A DNA stretch of 64,000 bases. Source: Rhytidiadelphus loreus (taxonomy: Eukaryota > Streptophyta > Bryopsida > Hypnales > Hylocomiaceae). Positions within the stretch are counted from its first letter, which is position 1. Each line of letters begins with the position of its first letter. The translations under genes were made by a program, and so were the position numbers. Below are positions 22,645-34,371 of this stretch, piece after piece. Where the stretch lies: assembly GCA_947034895.1 (NCBI GenBank), contig OX344765.1, forward strand, positions 997,001 to 1,061,000, in the 5' to 3' direction. The notes under the pieces are model-generated. The model had not been told where the DNA came from, did not search any database, and saw nothing but the letters and a program-made list of their open reading frames with translations.

Positions 22645-25600
22645 TGGAAGACCTACGTTATGACATAATCAAATCTGAAATTGAATCATTTCCTGATTTT
22701 GGGGCTTGATTTCAATTTACGAATAGTGTTTCTGAGTAGAGACACGTAGGCGGAGAGCTGACGTCACCGGAGATAAGGTCGGGTTCTACCTTTTGAGACC
22801 CAAAGAAGAAGACCGTTGCTACAGAACCGCGTGGTGAGTGAGGTGGCTTCTGTAGTAGGGTTTTGGTGTGAAGGTTTGGAGAACCTTTGTTGATGTTGGG
22901 AGAAAGATGACTGCCTCGGATTCTGCTTGTGCAAGAATTGTGGAAGAAGTAGTGGTGCGTCACCTGTAAAGAGAGAGTGTGATTGATGTAGGTTTGGATT
23001 TAGGGTGGTATCAATAGAATTGGTGGTCTCCTATTGTTGTCACCTCTCAAGCACCGCAATCACGCCTCAGGACAATCTTCCTATAGCCACTACATTGATT
23101 GGAAGCATTCTTCCTTCACTCACAATGAACACTAGTCACCCTGTAACTGAATTTGGAAGGACATATCTTGCAGGTAGTGGGAGTACTCTTCACCGGAGAG
23201 GCGTGCGGCACAATCAGCACAAGAAGAGATGGCGCCTCAGGAGCATAAATTGTGTTGAGAACGACAAATCCAATAGCAATTCACAAATGCCATGGAGTTC
23301 ATAAGAGGAGCAGTGCTAGCTGGAGTCCCGCAGCACTTGCACAAAGAAGTGGACGTGATTGATGAGTGGCTCCTCCAATAGAAGTACTCAGGGCGACAAA
23401 GGAAGAAGGTCCTCGGCTGCTTGGAAGACCTACGTTATGACATAATCAAATCTGAAATTGAATCATTTCCTGATTTTGGGCTTGATTTCAATTTACGAAT
23501 AGTGTTTCTGAGTAGAGACACGTAGGCGGAGAGCTGACGTCACCGGAGATAAGGTCGGGTTCTACCTTTTGAGACCCAAAGAAGAAGACCGTTGCTACAG
23601 AACCGCGTGGTGAGTGAGGTGGCTTCTGTAGTAGGGTTTTGGTGTGAAGGTTTGGAGAACCTTTGTTGATGTTGGGAGAAAGATGACTGCCTCGGATTCT
23701 GCTTGTGCAAGAGTTGTGGAGGAAGTAGTGGTGCGTCACCTGTAAAGAGAGAGTGTGATTGATGTAGGTTTGGATTTAGGGTGGTATCAATAGAATTGGT
23801 AGTCTCCTATTGTTGTCACCTCTCAAGCACCGCAATCACGCCTCAGGACAATCTTCCTATAGCCACTACATTGATTGGAAGCATTCTTCCTTCACTCACA
23901 ATGAACACTAGTCACCCTGTAACTGAATTTGGAAGGACATATCTTGCAGGTAGTGGGAGTACTCTTCACCGGAGAGGCGTGCGGCACAATCAGCACAAGA
24001 AGAGATGGCGCCTCAGGAGCATGAATTGTGTTGAGAACGACAAATCCAATAGCAATTCACAAATGCCATGGAGTTCATAAGAGGAGCAGTGCTAGCTGGA
24101 GTCCCGCAGCACTTGCACAAAGAAGTGGACGTGATTGATGAGTGGCTCCTCCAATAGAAGTACTCAGGGCGACAAAGGAAGAAGGTCCTCGGCTGCTTGG
24201 AAGACCTACGTTATGACATAATCAAATCTGAAATTGAATCATTTCCTGATTTTGGGGCTTGATTTCAATTTACGAATAGTGTTTCTGAGTAGAGACACGT
24301 AGGCGGAGAGCTGACGTCACCGGAGATAAGGTCGGGTTCTACCTTTTGAGACCCAAAGAAGAAGACCGTTGCTACAGAACCGCGTGGTGAGTGAGGTGGC
24401 TTCTGTAGTAGGGTTTTGGTGTGAAGGTTTGGAGAACCTTTGTTGATGTTGGGAGAAAGATGACTGCCTCGGATTCTGCTTGTGCAAGAGTTGTGGAGGA
24501 AGTAGTGGTGCGTCACCTGTAAAGAGAGAGTGTGATTGATGTAGGTTTGGATTTAGGGTGGTATCAATAGAATTGGTGGTCTCCTATTGTTGTCACCTCT
24601 CAAGCACCGCAATCACGCCTCAGGACAATCTTCCTATAGCCACTACATTGATTGGAAGCATTCTTCCTTCACTCACAATGAACACTAGTCACCCTGTAAC
24701 TGAATTTGGAAGGACATATCTTGCAGGTAGTGGGAGTACTCTTCACCGGAGAGGCGTGCGGCACAATCAGCACAAGAAGAGATGGCGCCTCAAGAGCATG
24801 AATTGTGTTGAGAACGACAAATCCAATAGCAATTCACAAATGCCATGGAGTTCATAAGAGGAGCAGTGCTAGCTGGAGTCCCGCAGCACTTGCACAAAGA
24901 AGTGGACGTGATTGATGAGTGGCTCCTCCAATAGAAGTACTCAGGGCGACAAAGGAAGAAGGTCCTCGGCTGCTTGGAAGACCTACGTTATGACATAATC
25001 AAATCTGAAATTGAATCATTTCCTGATTTTGGGGCTTGATTTCAATTTACGAATAGTGTTTCTGAGTAGAGACACGTAGGCGGAGAGCTGACGTCACCGG
25101 AGATAAGGTCGGGTTCTACCTTTTGAGACCCAAAGAAGAAGACCGTTGCTACAGAACCGCGTGGTGAGTGAGGTGGCTTCTGTAGTAGGGTTTTGGTGTG
25201 AAGGTTTGGAGAACCTTTGTTGATGTTGGGAGAAAGATGACTGCCTCGGATTCTGCTTGTGCAAGAGTTGTGGAGGAAGTAGTGGTGCGTCACCTGTAAA
25301 GAGAGAGTGTGATTGATGTAGGTTTGGATTTAGGGTGGTATCAATAGAATTGGTGGTCTCCTATTGTTGTCACCTCTCAAGCACCGCAATCACGCCTCAG
25401 GACAATCTTCCTATAGCCACTACATTGATTGGAAGCATTCTTCCTTCACTCACAATGAACACTAGTCACCCTGTAACTGAATTTGGAAGGACATATCTTG
25501 CAGGTAGTGGGAGTACTCTTCACCGGAGAGGCGTGCGGCACAATCAGCACAAGAAGAGATGGCGCCTCAAGAGCATGAATTGTGTTGAGAACGACAAATC

Positions 25601-25751
25601 CAATAGCAATTCACAAATGCCATGGAGTTCATAAGAGGAGCAGTGCTAGCTGGAGTCCCGCAGCACTTGCACAAAGAAGTGGACGTGATTGATGAGTGGC
25701 TCCTCCAATAGAAGTACTCAGGGCGACAAAGGAAGAAGGTCCTCGGCTGCT
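22645..25751 (+). repeat. Tandem array, four copies of a 776-777-bp unit
   Basis: The units are 22645-23421, 23422-24197, 24198-24974 and 24975-25751, each beginning TGGAAGACCTACGTTATGAC. Copies differ by only a handful of substitutions and one G deletion in copy 2. Copies 3 and 4 looked identical where compared, so the array is recent. Each unit keeps two open frames of 83 (minus) and 99 (plus) codons, but neither starts at ATG and neither resembles a known family. The stretch GGCTCCTCCAATAGAAGTAC near the unit end resembles the PPIE-coding part of the piggyBac transposase (about 15558-15580), so the unit may derive from transposase DNA. That derivation is weakly supported. Confidence 0.93.
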
Positions 25752-25811
25752 TGGACGTGGAGAACCTTTGGCAACTTCCTGTTGTGGGCAAGAGTCAACC
25801 TTGGCCGAAGA

Positions 25812-26101
25812 CATTAGAAGAAGTTTCAGGGCATTAGAAGACCGTTCCAAACCTGTTCCCGCTGCAGCAGCGAACGGGCTGTCAAATTTATTTATTATTT
25901 TCAAAAATAAAAAATAAAAAATGTAAAGTTCCTAATATATGAAAAAACGTTCAAAATTTTATTTATTTATTTTTTGAAAATCTAGCTGGCAGCCTCTCGG
26001 CCATGTCGGACTGCACTGCTGGTAGTAGTTCTGACACTGCCGGACCTGTTCCCTGCTGCGGGAACTCGAGGCCTTCTAATGGCCTCAAATTTTTTCTAAT
26101 G
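25812..26101 (+). mobile_element. 290-bp inverted-repeat element with CATTAG ends, second copy
   Basis: The left end CATTAGAAGAAGTTTCAGGG and the right end (reverse complement CATTAGAAAAAATTTGAGGC) pair, and pairing continues through CATTAGAAGRCC. The centre is A/T-rich. It is a homologue of 9257-9545. No target duplication was seen. Confidence 0.62.
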
Positions 26102-26129
26102 AGGTAGCAAACCGAAATTACCGGTACCA

Positions 26130-28186
26130 CTTTCGAGCTTAGACTAGTCGCGCTTTAGGATGGACGGAGTGCATTGCATTTCCGGAGCACATTGATGTGT
26201 TAATCCAGCGTTTGTGGCCTGACAATGTCGTCCCAATTAACCATCATGGAGGCCGAAAGGGTAGCCGCAAAGCTCAGATTGCAATTGAGAAGCTCTAGCA
26301 CGCAATGCCTCGTGAAGAGGCAAATGCAAGACATGTTGAGAAGAAACGTGGCGTCGGCACGAGAAGAGGACGTAGGGGCGGAGACTGCGGAGGGAGTGTT
26401 GGCCAACATGTTCGAAGCACTAGCACATGGCCGGACCCCACCAACGACGCGAACCAAGTCAACAACAACTACAAGGCGAAATTCGACAATGGGCTGCAAT
26501 TCCTAAGTCCAAAAACACAATGGTGGTACATTGCATTCTCAACGGAGGAATCTGACCACTCCACTATTGGGAGCAAGGGACACACTAGGAGAAGCATCAC
26601 ACCTAGCGATTTGGTCTTCAATAGCAGAGGGATTCAACACCTGCAATGGATCAGGAATGAGCCATTGCTACACTCGGAGGAAGCGCTCCGAGTTTCCCAG
26701 CCTGTAGTCCAAAGGCAAAATGAAGCCTACGAGGCCGCGGAGGGATCGCAAGCAATTCCGGCCAACAACAACGAGGCCAACCAAAAAAATCCGAGGGGGG
26801 GACGAAAGTTGATGAAGAAGATTTCGTCCATTTTGACAACGCCACTTGGTTGGGTGGCGCCAACCATTACCGTGGGGAACCGTAAATCGCTACCAATTTT
26901 GAGGCCTACCACTCAAAGACGTCGAGTGGTACGCAACCTGTTGAACTCAGTTGGTGGTGCAGTAACTCACCATAGAGCACATCGGCTAATTGGCTTCTAA
27001 GAAGGGAGAAGTGACATCACTGATGAACAACAGTGTCTTTTAGGCACATAAGTACAGCAAACCATACAAAATCCACGTAACTGCAAGGAAGCACCACAAA
27101 CATCGAGATGCACCATTGGGAGGAAATGTAATGCACCGTTAATGATTCTTCCGGGTGGTACGCATCCTGTGAGAGTGGAGATTGCTTGCACAACTACCAA
27201 TCATCTCTCAGGCTTGATAGTTTTAGCCAATGGGAGGATGCACTGAAGTTGTATGCAAGAGACATTTTGGGCCTCAGTCCAACCTTAAATGGAGACAAAT
27301 GTTGTAGGGCAAGATTATCCGTGAATTCATACATGCGATGACAAGGGAGGACATGATCTTGGTATACTTTGGCGGTGTGATTAGAGAACGGGTCGTGCCC
27401 CAAAAGTAGTGTTTCATTGAAGGTGCAAATGGTGCCAGCCCCTCCCATCAATTTGGTGGAAACTAGCAGTAGAGGCATCTGTCATCTCCGATGCAACTAA
27501 GTAGCCTTCCGCAACAACAGCTCCTCCAGTTCGAGGTAGCATCTGGGAGTGATAAAGGACTCACACCATTTCTAGTCGTCGGCGATGTTGAATTACCTCC
27601 TCTTACAGGCCCAGACAACCCATTGTTGCCATCTTATTCATCCAAGGTTGGAGTAACTTACCCCAACTATTTGCTACCCTTTCTATCAAGCAAAAGTGAA
27701 GACTCTGATACATGTGAAGATATGGAAGATCCAAACTAGGAGGCAACTTACGGTGACTTCGCATGTGACTCGGATGCAGCCAATTCAGATTGGGAATTGG
27801 ACAAACCTGATGTCTTCGAAGAGGTGGATCCCTTATCCAACCTTCACGTTGATGACTTTACCTTTGATGCTCATTATGGAGATGGCCATTGGGACTCGTT
27901 GGAGAGTACATTAGTGGGAGACTAAAAAACGTTTTTAGGGCCTCTACCATGACTAAATCGTAGACGAATCTGCTATTGGGTGGAGGTTCATGAATTTTTT
28001 GAGCAGTTCTGGCCAGAGGGTGATCTTGATAGGATATGTCAAGAAACAAATACCTACGCCATTCAAGAGAGTGTTGAGCATCCAAATGTTTTGAATGGAC
28101 GTGGAAAGTGGAAGCCTTTGAGTGTGGTTGAGTTGAGAGCTTAGTTAGGTGTCTGTGTACTCATGGGATTGAAACAACAATCACAA
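26130..28186 (+). pseudogene. Second piggyBac transposase relic, truncated
   Basis: Fragments align in order with the transposase at 14753-16745. The first is LGWTECIAFPEHIDVL plus LWPD (about 26160-26230). An Arg-rich stretch and a 26305-27000 frame follow, containing LGWVAPTITVGNRKSLPILR. Then comes the acidic NSDWELDKPD part (about 27780), then FFEQFWPEGDLDRICQETN and LGVCVLMGLK (27980-28175). Several stops interrupt it, at 27737, 27922 and 28144 among others. The region 27001-27490 is too decayed to align. Homology ends abruptly at 28186, where an LTR-like terminus begins, so the catalytic core is missing. It belongs to a different, more diverged copy than the first. No terminal repeat remains. 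Confidence 0.75.
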
Positions 28187-29548
28187 TGTCGTAACACAGG
28201 AAAGCACAAATCCCACTTTTAGATGCTAAATTGACATAAAACACCTAAAGTGATTTGTGTATCGTTCCCAAAGGATCTTACTCATAGTTTCATCAAAATT
28301 CCGGGTTTCCAACTACGGAAATATAAAACAACTCAAGGAAAAGGGAATCCAGATTTTCAAACTCAGAACTATATTTCCTCATTCTACACCTCCTAAACTT
28401 CCTTCTATTCTTGAGTCATTTAACCATCATCTACTAATTCTATAGACCAAAGAACAAACAAGTTTGTATCACTCTTACGTACAATTATAGACTTCTTCTC
28501 CCATCACGAGGATGTGGATTCGGGAGGAGTGTCATTATCCTATACTTTTCCCTGATCTGGATTTGGTGATCCTGGTAACCAAAGTAGCCAAAAATAGTTT
28601 AGCCTCTATATCAAAGGGTTCCGCTCTTGGGGTTAAGGAAGGGAACGTATACCCTACCTTTCAATAGATTAGAGTGATTGAAGTTTCACTAAACAAGACA
28701 TACAACAAACACACATATGATGCGGATTCTTCCTCACAACCAGACTGGGAATTAATCCAGACTAGTAGGTCACTCAGGAAACCTCCACAATTCTCTCTTA
28801 CTACAACGATGGACTTATCCAGACAAAACCCCAAGAGCATAGACTTGGTACCTTGTTAACTAGAGGATCCTAACTATCTTCCTGTTCCTCTCTTTTGGAT
28901 TCAGTAAAACCTCTCAAACGTCGGCTAGCGTTTTCCTTCCCTCCTGAAAGGTTAACCCAGCCTAAGAATGGCTATCCTACTCAAAAGACCTTTGAGAAAC
29001 TTCAACAACTAGAATTTCCTCCTAGTATACAGAGATTTACCAACCAAGTCCTAATACTTCCTAGAATCGGATCCAGATAGAATCTGGGGGATCTTTTCTC
29101 TCCTCAACACAATGCAAAGACAAGATATTCGTACGTGCAATTCAAGCACTATAAGGCATACCGATCACAGAGCCAAGACTTTTCAGACCAATACATATGA
29201 AAGGAATTCTGAAGTTTGCAAAAATGAAGAAAAACATGAGTAAGAACGCCCGAGGCATCCAACAATTTCAACCCCCCTAAATACTAACTCCAAGGCACCC
29301 TAAAAGGCACCAAGGGTCAAAATGGGAGGACATGAGACTACCAGGTGGAATCCAAGTCCTATTTAACTATCCGTTCTACATACAAGCTGATCCGCACAAC
29401 GTGGATCCCTATCCCAAAAAATCCAGAAGACTGCAGTTTCGGGTTCATGCTTCGGAAACACTAAGTTAACTACCTACTTTCTATCCAAAAACTTAGATTT
29501 TCTTCTAACCAAGGTGGAGTTTAACCTAAGATCTCCTAAAAACTACCT
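28187..29548 (-). mobile_element. LTR-like terminus and 3' part of a retroelement in minus orientation
   Basis: On the plus strand it begins TGTCGTAACACAGG, so on the minus strand it ends in TGTTACGACA, a typical LTR 3' end. It interrupts the piggyBac relic exactly. The decayed ORFs upstream on the minus strand (29549-31437) fit the same element. No second LTR was found within the window to the right, so the element is truncated or its other LTR is too diverged to see. Confidence 0.45.
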
Positions 29549-31437
29549 CTACTTCTTCGCCCACTTTACTAATGGCTCCTCGGTCTTCACGACTACTTTC
29601 CGGGATGGTTGCCTCCAACCAGTCGGCGACTTTCCCTGTCCAACTCCATTTCCTTTCGATTGAGTTGCTGCCTTGAAAGTATCAGGGGAGATAGTCATTG
29701 CCTTCGAATCAAGATCTGACTCAGACTTAGATCCGGATTCAGTTTCCCCCTTCTCGGAAACCTCTGGGGACTCATCCTCCTCGGATTGCACGTCCTCTAT
29801 TGTTTCCTCTCCTCCTCACTTCGCTAGGGTCTTCTTTCTTTTCGTGGTACTGGGAGTAGGAGGAGAAGGTTTAGAACCCTTACTCTGAGGCGTTCCAATG
29901 TCTGACCCCGACTTTCGGGTCCTCTCTTTGGATCCGGATCCGCTCGCAGATTCCTCCTTCGTCTCCATCTTGCTTGTGGGAGAACCCTTTGATGGCGTCC
30001 TCTGTTCACTTAACCACTCCTTCGGCTTCACAGATGTTGGAGGTGACATTCTCGAACTGGTAGGCCTGGTTGGAGTTCCCTTCTCCTCAAGTCACGGAAG
30101 GAATCCGGCTTGCTAGAGACTTTCCCGGATCTCATACATAAACTTTTCTACCGCGTACGAGTACTCAGCCAACACCATAACCGCCTTGGCTGCTACTTCC
30201 GTTCCGACCAAGTGGATTCTCTCGTCATATAACTTCGCCTTGTTTAGGACATCCCTGGAATTAGCAACAAACACTCCGACCTTCTTCAGCGTATCCTCTA
30301 CCTTTGAAGACAGACCCCTCACCTCTTTACTTCTCTCCAAACTTTTCTCCAACTTGTTGTGGAGATCCTGGTTTCTCTCGTTCAACTCCTTGACCCGATT
30401 TTCCCATTTCTGGGAATCGCTATCCCGGATCAGACCTTCTACTTGCTCCACAAGCTCAGACGCTTCAATCCCACCAAGCAGCTCACACACAGACTTGACT
30501 GCCCCTCTCTCAGCATCTCGCTCCTCTTGGATCTTTTGTAGATCCGAGATGATCCTCCCCAAAGAATCCTCTCCTTGGTCTCCTTCTGAATTCGTTCCTA
30601 CTTTCCGGATTCCTTTCAGCTTAGTAGAAGCAGGAATCCTCTTTGACTTTGTCTTCCTTTCGGAAGATCCTCCCCTTCTCTATGAAGAACCCCGACCAGA
30701 TTCCTCATCCGTTCCTCTCTTTTCTTCCTCCTCCTCTTCTATCTCTTGTAGAGGACTAATATAATTAAGATTTATTAGGGTGGCCTTATACATTGTCCTC
30801 TCTTGACTTCTAAGCGTCCCTAGATAGTCATAGAGGTGAAAGAAGAAAGGCCCAATCGGGATTGCCTTGGTGTTTCCTAAATTGGCAACCATTTTTGCTA
30901 CCAACTCCTTCACCACTCCACCCCAAAACAGCTTCCTATCACCACTCAATGCTCCAAAGATGGTGTTGGCCCATGTGACCAGAACCCACTTCGGTCGTTC
31001 CGGATAGAGGATCGCACAACAAATTCTAACAGTCGCCTATCCCGATCACTTTTGCAATCGGCTACTACATAGCCATCCTTAGCGTGAGGAGTGTTATGGA
31101 ACTTATCACCTGCTGCAAACTTGTAGGACCGTGGAGCTTGCCCCTCGCCCGGTCCCTCGCCTCCTCTCAGAAAATTGTAGATATGCTTCCAAGTGTCGAT
31201 AGTCCACTTCTCCGGCAAGGACCGATGCGTCTTGGCCCACTCATTTGACGGCTTCTCCAACAACTCGTGAATCATGTCGTCATCCTTCAAGTGCCAGAGC
31301 CAATCCAGGAATCCCCTACAGCCTAGTTGCACTAGATCCTCCTCCAACTCCTTCCGATGCCCTTCATCTTTGGGAATGACTAGATACAGATTCTTGCTTT
31401 TTAGTTGTACTGATTGGCTTCCTTCCGCCCTCACCAT
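29549..31437 (-). pseudogene. Retroelement ORF1/gag-like gene, decayed
   Basis: The minus-strand frame from 31437 reads EEDLVQLGCRGFLDWLWHL and EKWTIDTWKHIYNFLRGGEG up to about 31015. A one-base shift then continues in the next frame as ERPKWVLVTWANTIFGAL, LFWGGVVKELVAKMV and KAIPIGPFFFHLYDYLGTL. A charged coiled-coil region follows (30562-30113), then a Ser/Thr/Lys-rich tail (30049-29549). Stops at 30680, 30113 and 29816 break the second frame. No zinc knuckle, protease or reverse transcriptase is seen. It resembles the N-terminal proteins of plant LTR retroelements in layout (globular part, coiled coil, basic tail), but a named family cannot be assigned. Confidence 0.5.
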
Positions 31438-31733
31438 CGCTCTCAGACCTCAGAAACTTCTTACCAAAGTAGTCCCTCCCTCAACTCTCAGAGATAGGAT
31501 ACTCACCGAAAACCCCCTTCCCAACTATCGGAAACGGAAACTTAGAGTGCACTCTCACTTGGCTTCCTCAAACTTCACTAATCTCCTCCTTAGTGCTTTG
31601 TGAACACTCACTAAACTCCCAGATTAAAAATGAAGTTGATTAGCCTAATCCCAGGATACTCCCTTACATGAATCCGGCCGTTTTAGGTTAGCCGTTTCCG
31701 CTATGATGGAGGAGGATTCTACTCGTATTATTA
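31438..31733 (-). other. Upstream flank of the retroelement ORF
   Basis: This non-coding stretch precedes the ORF start on the minus strand. It might be leader sequence of the retroelement. No primer-binding site was identified. Confidence 0.3.
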
Positions 31734-32040
31734 ACTAAATAATTTAAAATATATATATAAATTTATCATAATATATATTAATAATATTATATATATATTA
31801 ATAATATATAATATATAAATATAATATTAATATATATTAATATATTAACTTTAATAATAATTCACTGTACAATATGAATAATAATTAATTTCGTATAATA
31901 TTATATCAATTATATACTGATGATATTATTAACTAATGATAACATATCATTATTGATTCGTAAATATATTAGGTCATATTATTAACTAATCTATTATTAA
32001 CTATTTTAATATATAATATTGTTTTATATTCTATTTGGTT
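31734..32040. repeat. AT-only low-complexity tract
   Basis: About 300 bp made almost wholly of AT, TAATA and ATATAT words lie between the retroelement remnant and the next CACTA element. No unit repeats regularly. Confidence 0.8.
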
Positions 32041-32104
32041 TCAATTTATGTTATTTTTGTTTTTTGGAATTTATAAATTGCAATAGAAAGCTTAGTTTTG
32101 AGTG

Positions 32105-33084
32105 CACTAGAAGAAAAACACGTCCGGCACAACCAACTACTATGCAACTAGTGCCCTATGCAACTAGTGCCCTATGCAACTAGTGCCCTATGCAACTGTC
32201 ATGCAATTAGTTTCCTCTCTATTTGCACCAAATCTAATGTAGTTGTTTTGTGTCATTGTTTTACAACATTCATTCATTGTTTTAGTTGCAAAGTAGTCAT
32301 TCTGTAGTTGCAAAAAAAGACTAGGAAACAACTAGTGTCCTATGCAACTATTATGCAACTGTAAAATGACCATAGTTGTTTCCTAGTTGTACGCTAGTTG
32401 TTTCTTAGTTGCACTCTAGTTATTTCCTAGTTGCTTTCAAAGTTCATTCCCATTCGTGTTATATCAATTGACCCATATCAATTGTAAAGAGTACCATTAG
32501 ATTGAACATATAAGATTTGTAAGTTGTTATAGTCTTATGTAATGAATTCTTTTGATAGAATTCTAAGATTTCTATAATTTGTGGGTTTCTACAATTTGTA
32601 GATTTTGTATATAAGAATTTAAAAATAATTAAAATTCAAGAAATTTTATAATCTAGGAAATTGAATTTTGAAATCTAGGAAGAAGGTAGATCTGAAATTT
32701 TGAAATCTAAGAAGGTAGATTTGAAATTTTGAAATCTAGAAAAAGGTAGATTTGAAATTCAAAAATCTAAGAAAAAGGTAGTTCTGAAATTCTAAAATCT
32801 AGAAAGGAGGTAGATCTGAAAATTTGAAATCTACAAATCATTGAGATTTATATTTTAAAATTTACAAATCTACAAGTTGCAAGCAAGTTGCAAACAAGTT
32901 GCACACAAGGATGAAGTTCTTTGTATAGTGTCGGATGACAAAAAACCTTGCAACTAGACTGCAACTAATGCGACTTGTCCATTGCAACTACGGACTCTAC
33001 ATTGTCACCTAGTTGCAAACGTCCTATGCAACTACAAAATGAGTTGCATACTGTAGTTGTAAAACCCCTCATTTTCTTCTAGTG
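32105..33084. mobile_element. CACTA non-autonomous element, 980 bp
   Basis: The ends are CACTAGAAGAAAA and TTTTCTTCTAGTG, a 13-bp inverted repeat flanked by the 3-bp duplication GTG (32102-32104 and 33085-33087). Subterminal DNA is full of short motifs such as CTATGCAACTAGTGCC in tandem (32152-32200) and TAGTTGC/GCAACTA in both orientations, as expected of CACTA subterminal repeats that bind transposase. An imperfect run of GAAATTTTGAAATCTAAGAA-like units lies at 32640-32850. No ORF. Confidence 0.92.
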
Positions 33085-33464
33085 GTGTTGTTGGATTGGA
33101 TTTATAGTTTGGTATTGTTTGTATGTTTTGGAAAATTCATCTTGTTTTTTATAAACAAGAGAATTCATATTCCATATTAATCTATTTTATTTATGTACTC
33201 TCGTGTTTTATTTATTTACTTGTTTTCTATTTTGGAATATTATTTTGCTTGGTTTTGAATATGTTATGAAATCTATAAACATTTCATTTGAAAGTGTGAC
33301 TGTGTGAAGCGATGAAAAAAGGGATAGTGGGTATAACCACTTTACTTTGGATAAACGTGTACTACACTTGTCACATTTCAGATGGGGGGCCGGTTGGTTG
33401 TTACAACTTTCTTGCCTGTATAAGTCACTAGCAGCACCAAGTCATGCATGTCTCTCACGCACTC

Positions 33465-33548
33465 ATATAAATTCAACAGGAATCGAACCTGGACAGCTTG
33501 AATGAGACAAACAATCCTTACAACCAACCGTAGAGCTCATGATTTGGT
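33465..33548 (-). mobile_element. tRNA-derived (SINE-like) sequence
   Basis: Read on the minus strand, the stretch contains GGTTCGATTCC (33479-33489), which matches the RNA polymerase III B box. About 40 bases upstream is GAGCTCTACGGTTGGTT, which could serve as an A box and a tRNA D-arm. An acceptor stem and anticodon loop cannot be folded convincingly, so it is not called a working tRNA. A tRNA-derived SINE or tRNA pseudogene is the likeliest reading. Confidence 0.35.
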
Positions 33549-33756
33549 GTTCTAAAGACGGTGTGATCTGTATGTATACTCTTGAAAATATTGAACCTCA
33601 AATTCAACTCAATTTGGGTGAGGACTTTCTATATCACTATACTCCCATTTTAATGGAAATTGCACTTTAAAATAGACAATATTATTTTGAGAGGGCCCAA
33701 AACTCTCCAAATTTTTAATATAGTGTTGAGATGTTAAACACTGGTGAAGTTCCAAA

Positions 33757-33990
33757 TTAGAAGAGCAAGAGCAAAAGCAAAAGCAAAAGCAAATACCTTG
33801 CCAAACAAAAACCTAAACGAACAGCTTCGAAGACCTTAAAACACAACAACAGCTTCCAAGACGAGAAACCACAACAACAGCTTCCAAAACCAGATACAAA
33901 AGCAACAGCTTCCAAAAAAACACCTAAACAAACAACTTGCACAACTTGCACAACTTGCACGAGCAAAAGGAGAAGCAAGAAGTACAAAAC
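33757..33990. repeat. Purine/A-rich simple sequence
   Basis: It contains repeated GCAAAA (33764-33792), then imperfect repeats of ACAACAGCTTCCAA (33846-33915), then CTTGCACAA repeats (33938-33962). It is unstable simple sequence with no coding role. Confidence 0.65.
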
Positions 33991-34371
33991 ATGTGCAGAA
34001 ATCGCAATCATGAAATGGAGAAGGAAAAATAAAAATAGAAACAAGAGTTTGTTCTCACCCTTGGCGCCAATCAGCTCCAAACTCCTCTTGATTGCACAAC
34101 TACACCAACTTCCAAGACATACTCCCACACCAGCTTGCCAACCTAATTCGCAAGCACTAGTCCTCAAATCCGCCGTGAGCAAAAACACAACTCCCACACA
34201 CAACACTGCTCCCATGCACACAAACACAGCTCCCACGCACAACAAACAGAACTCCTTCGCACGTACAAAAACACAGATCCCACGCACAACAGTGCTCCCA
34301 AAAACAAAATGACACACTTGCCACAACAACCTCGCAGTAGAACAAAGAACTCTGGAGAGAAAATGAAATAC

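Larger units (their letters stand above)
33085..34371. other. Intergenic, with SINE-like and simple-sequence parts
   Basis: No convincing gene is present. The long minus-strand frame across 33757-34404 is low-complexity (Leu/Val/Cys/Phe from GCAAAA- and ACAACA-rich DNA) and is treated as chance. Confidence 0.45.

Noticed and set aside
22712..25634. Repeated 83- and 99-codon ORFs as a four-member gene family
   Set aside because: They repeat because the DNA is a tandem array. They begin at non-ATG codons, lie on opposite strands and show no domain or splice evidence.
30186..30764. 192-codon plus-strand ORF
   Set aside because: It is antisense to the coiled-coil part of the decayed retroelement ORF. 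Its Ser/Pro/Phe-rich composition is typical of a shadow frame.
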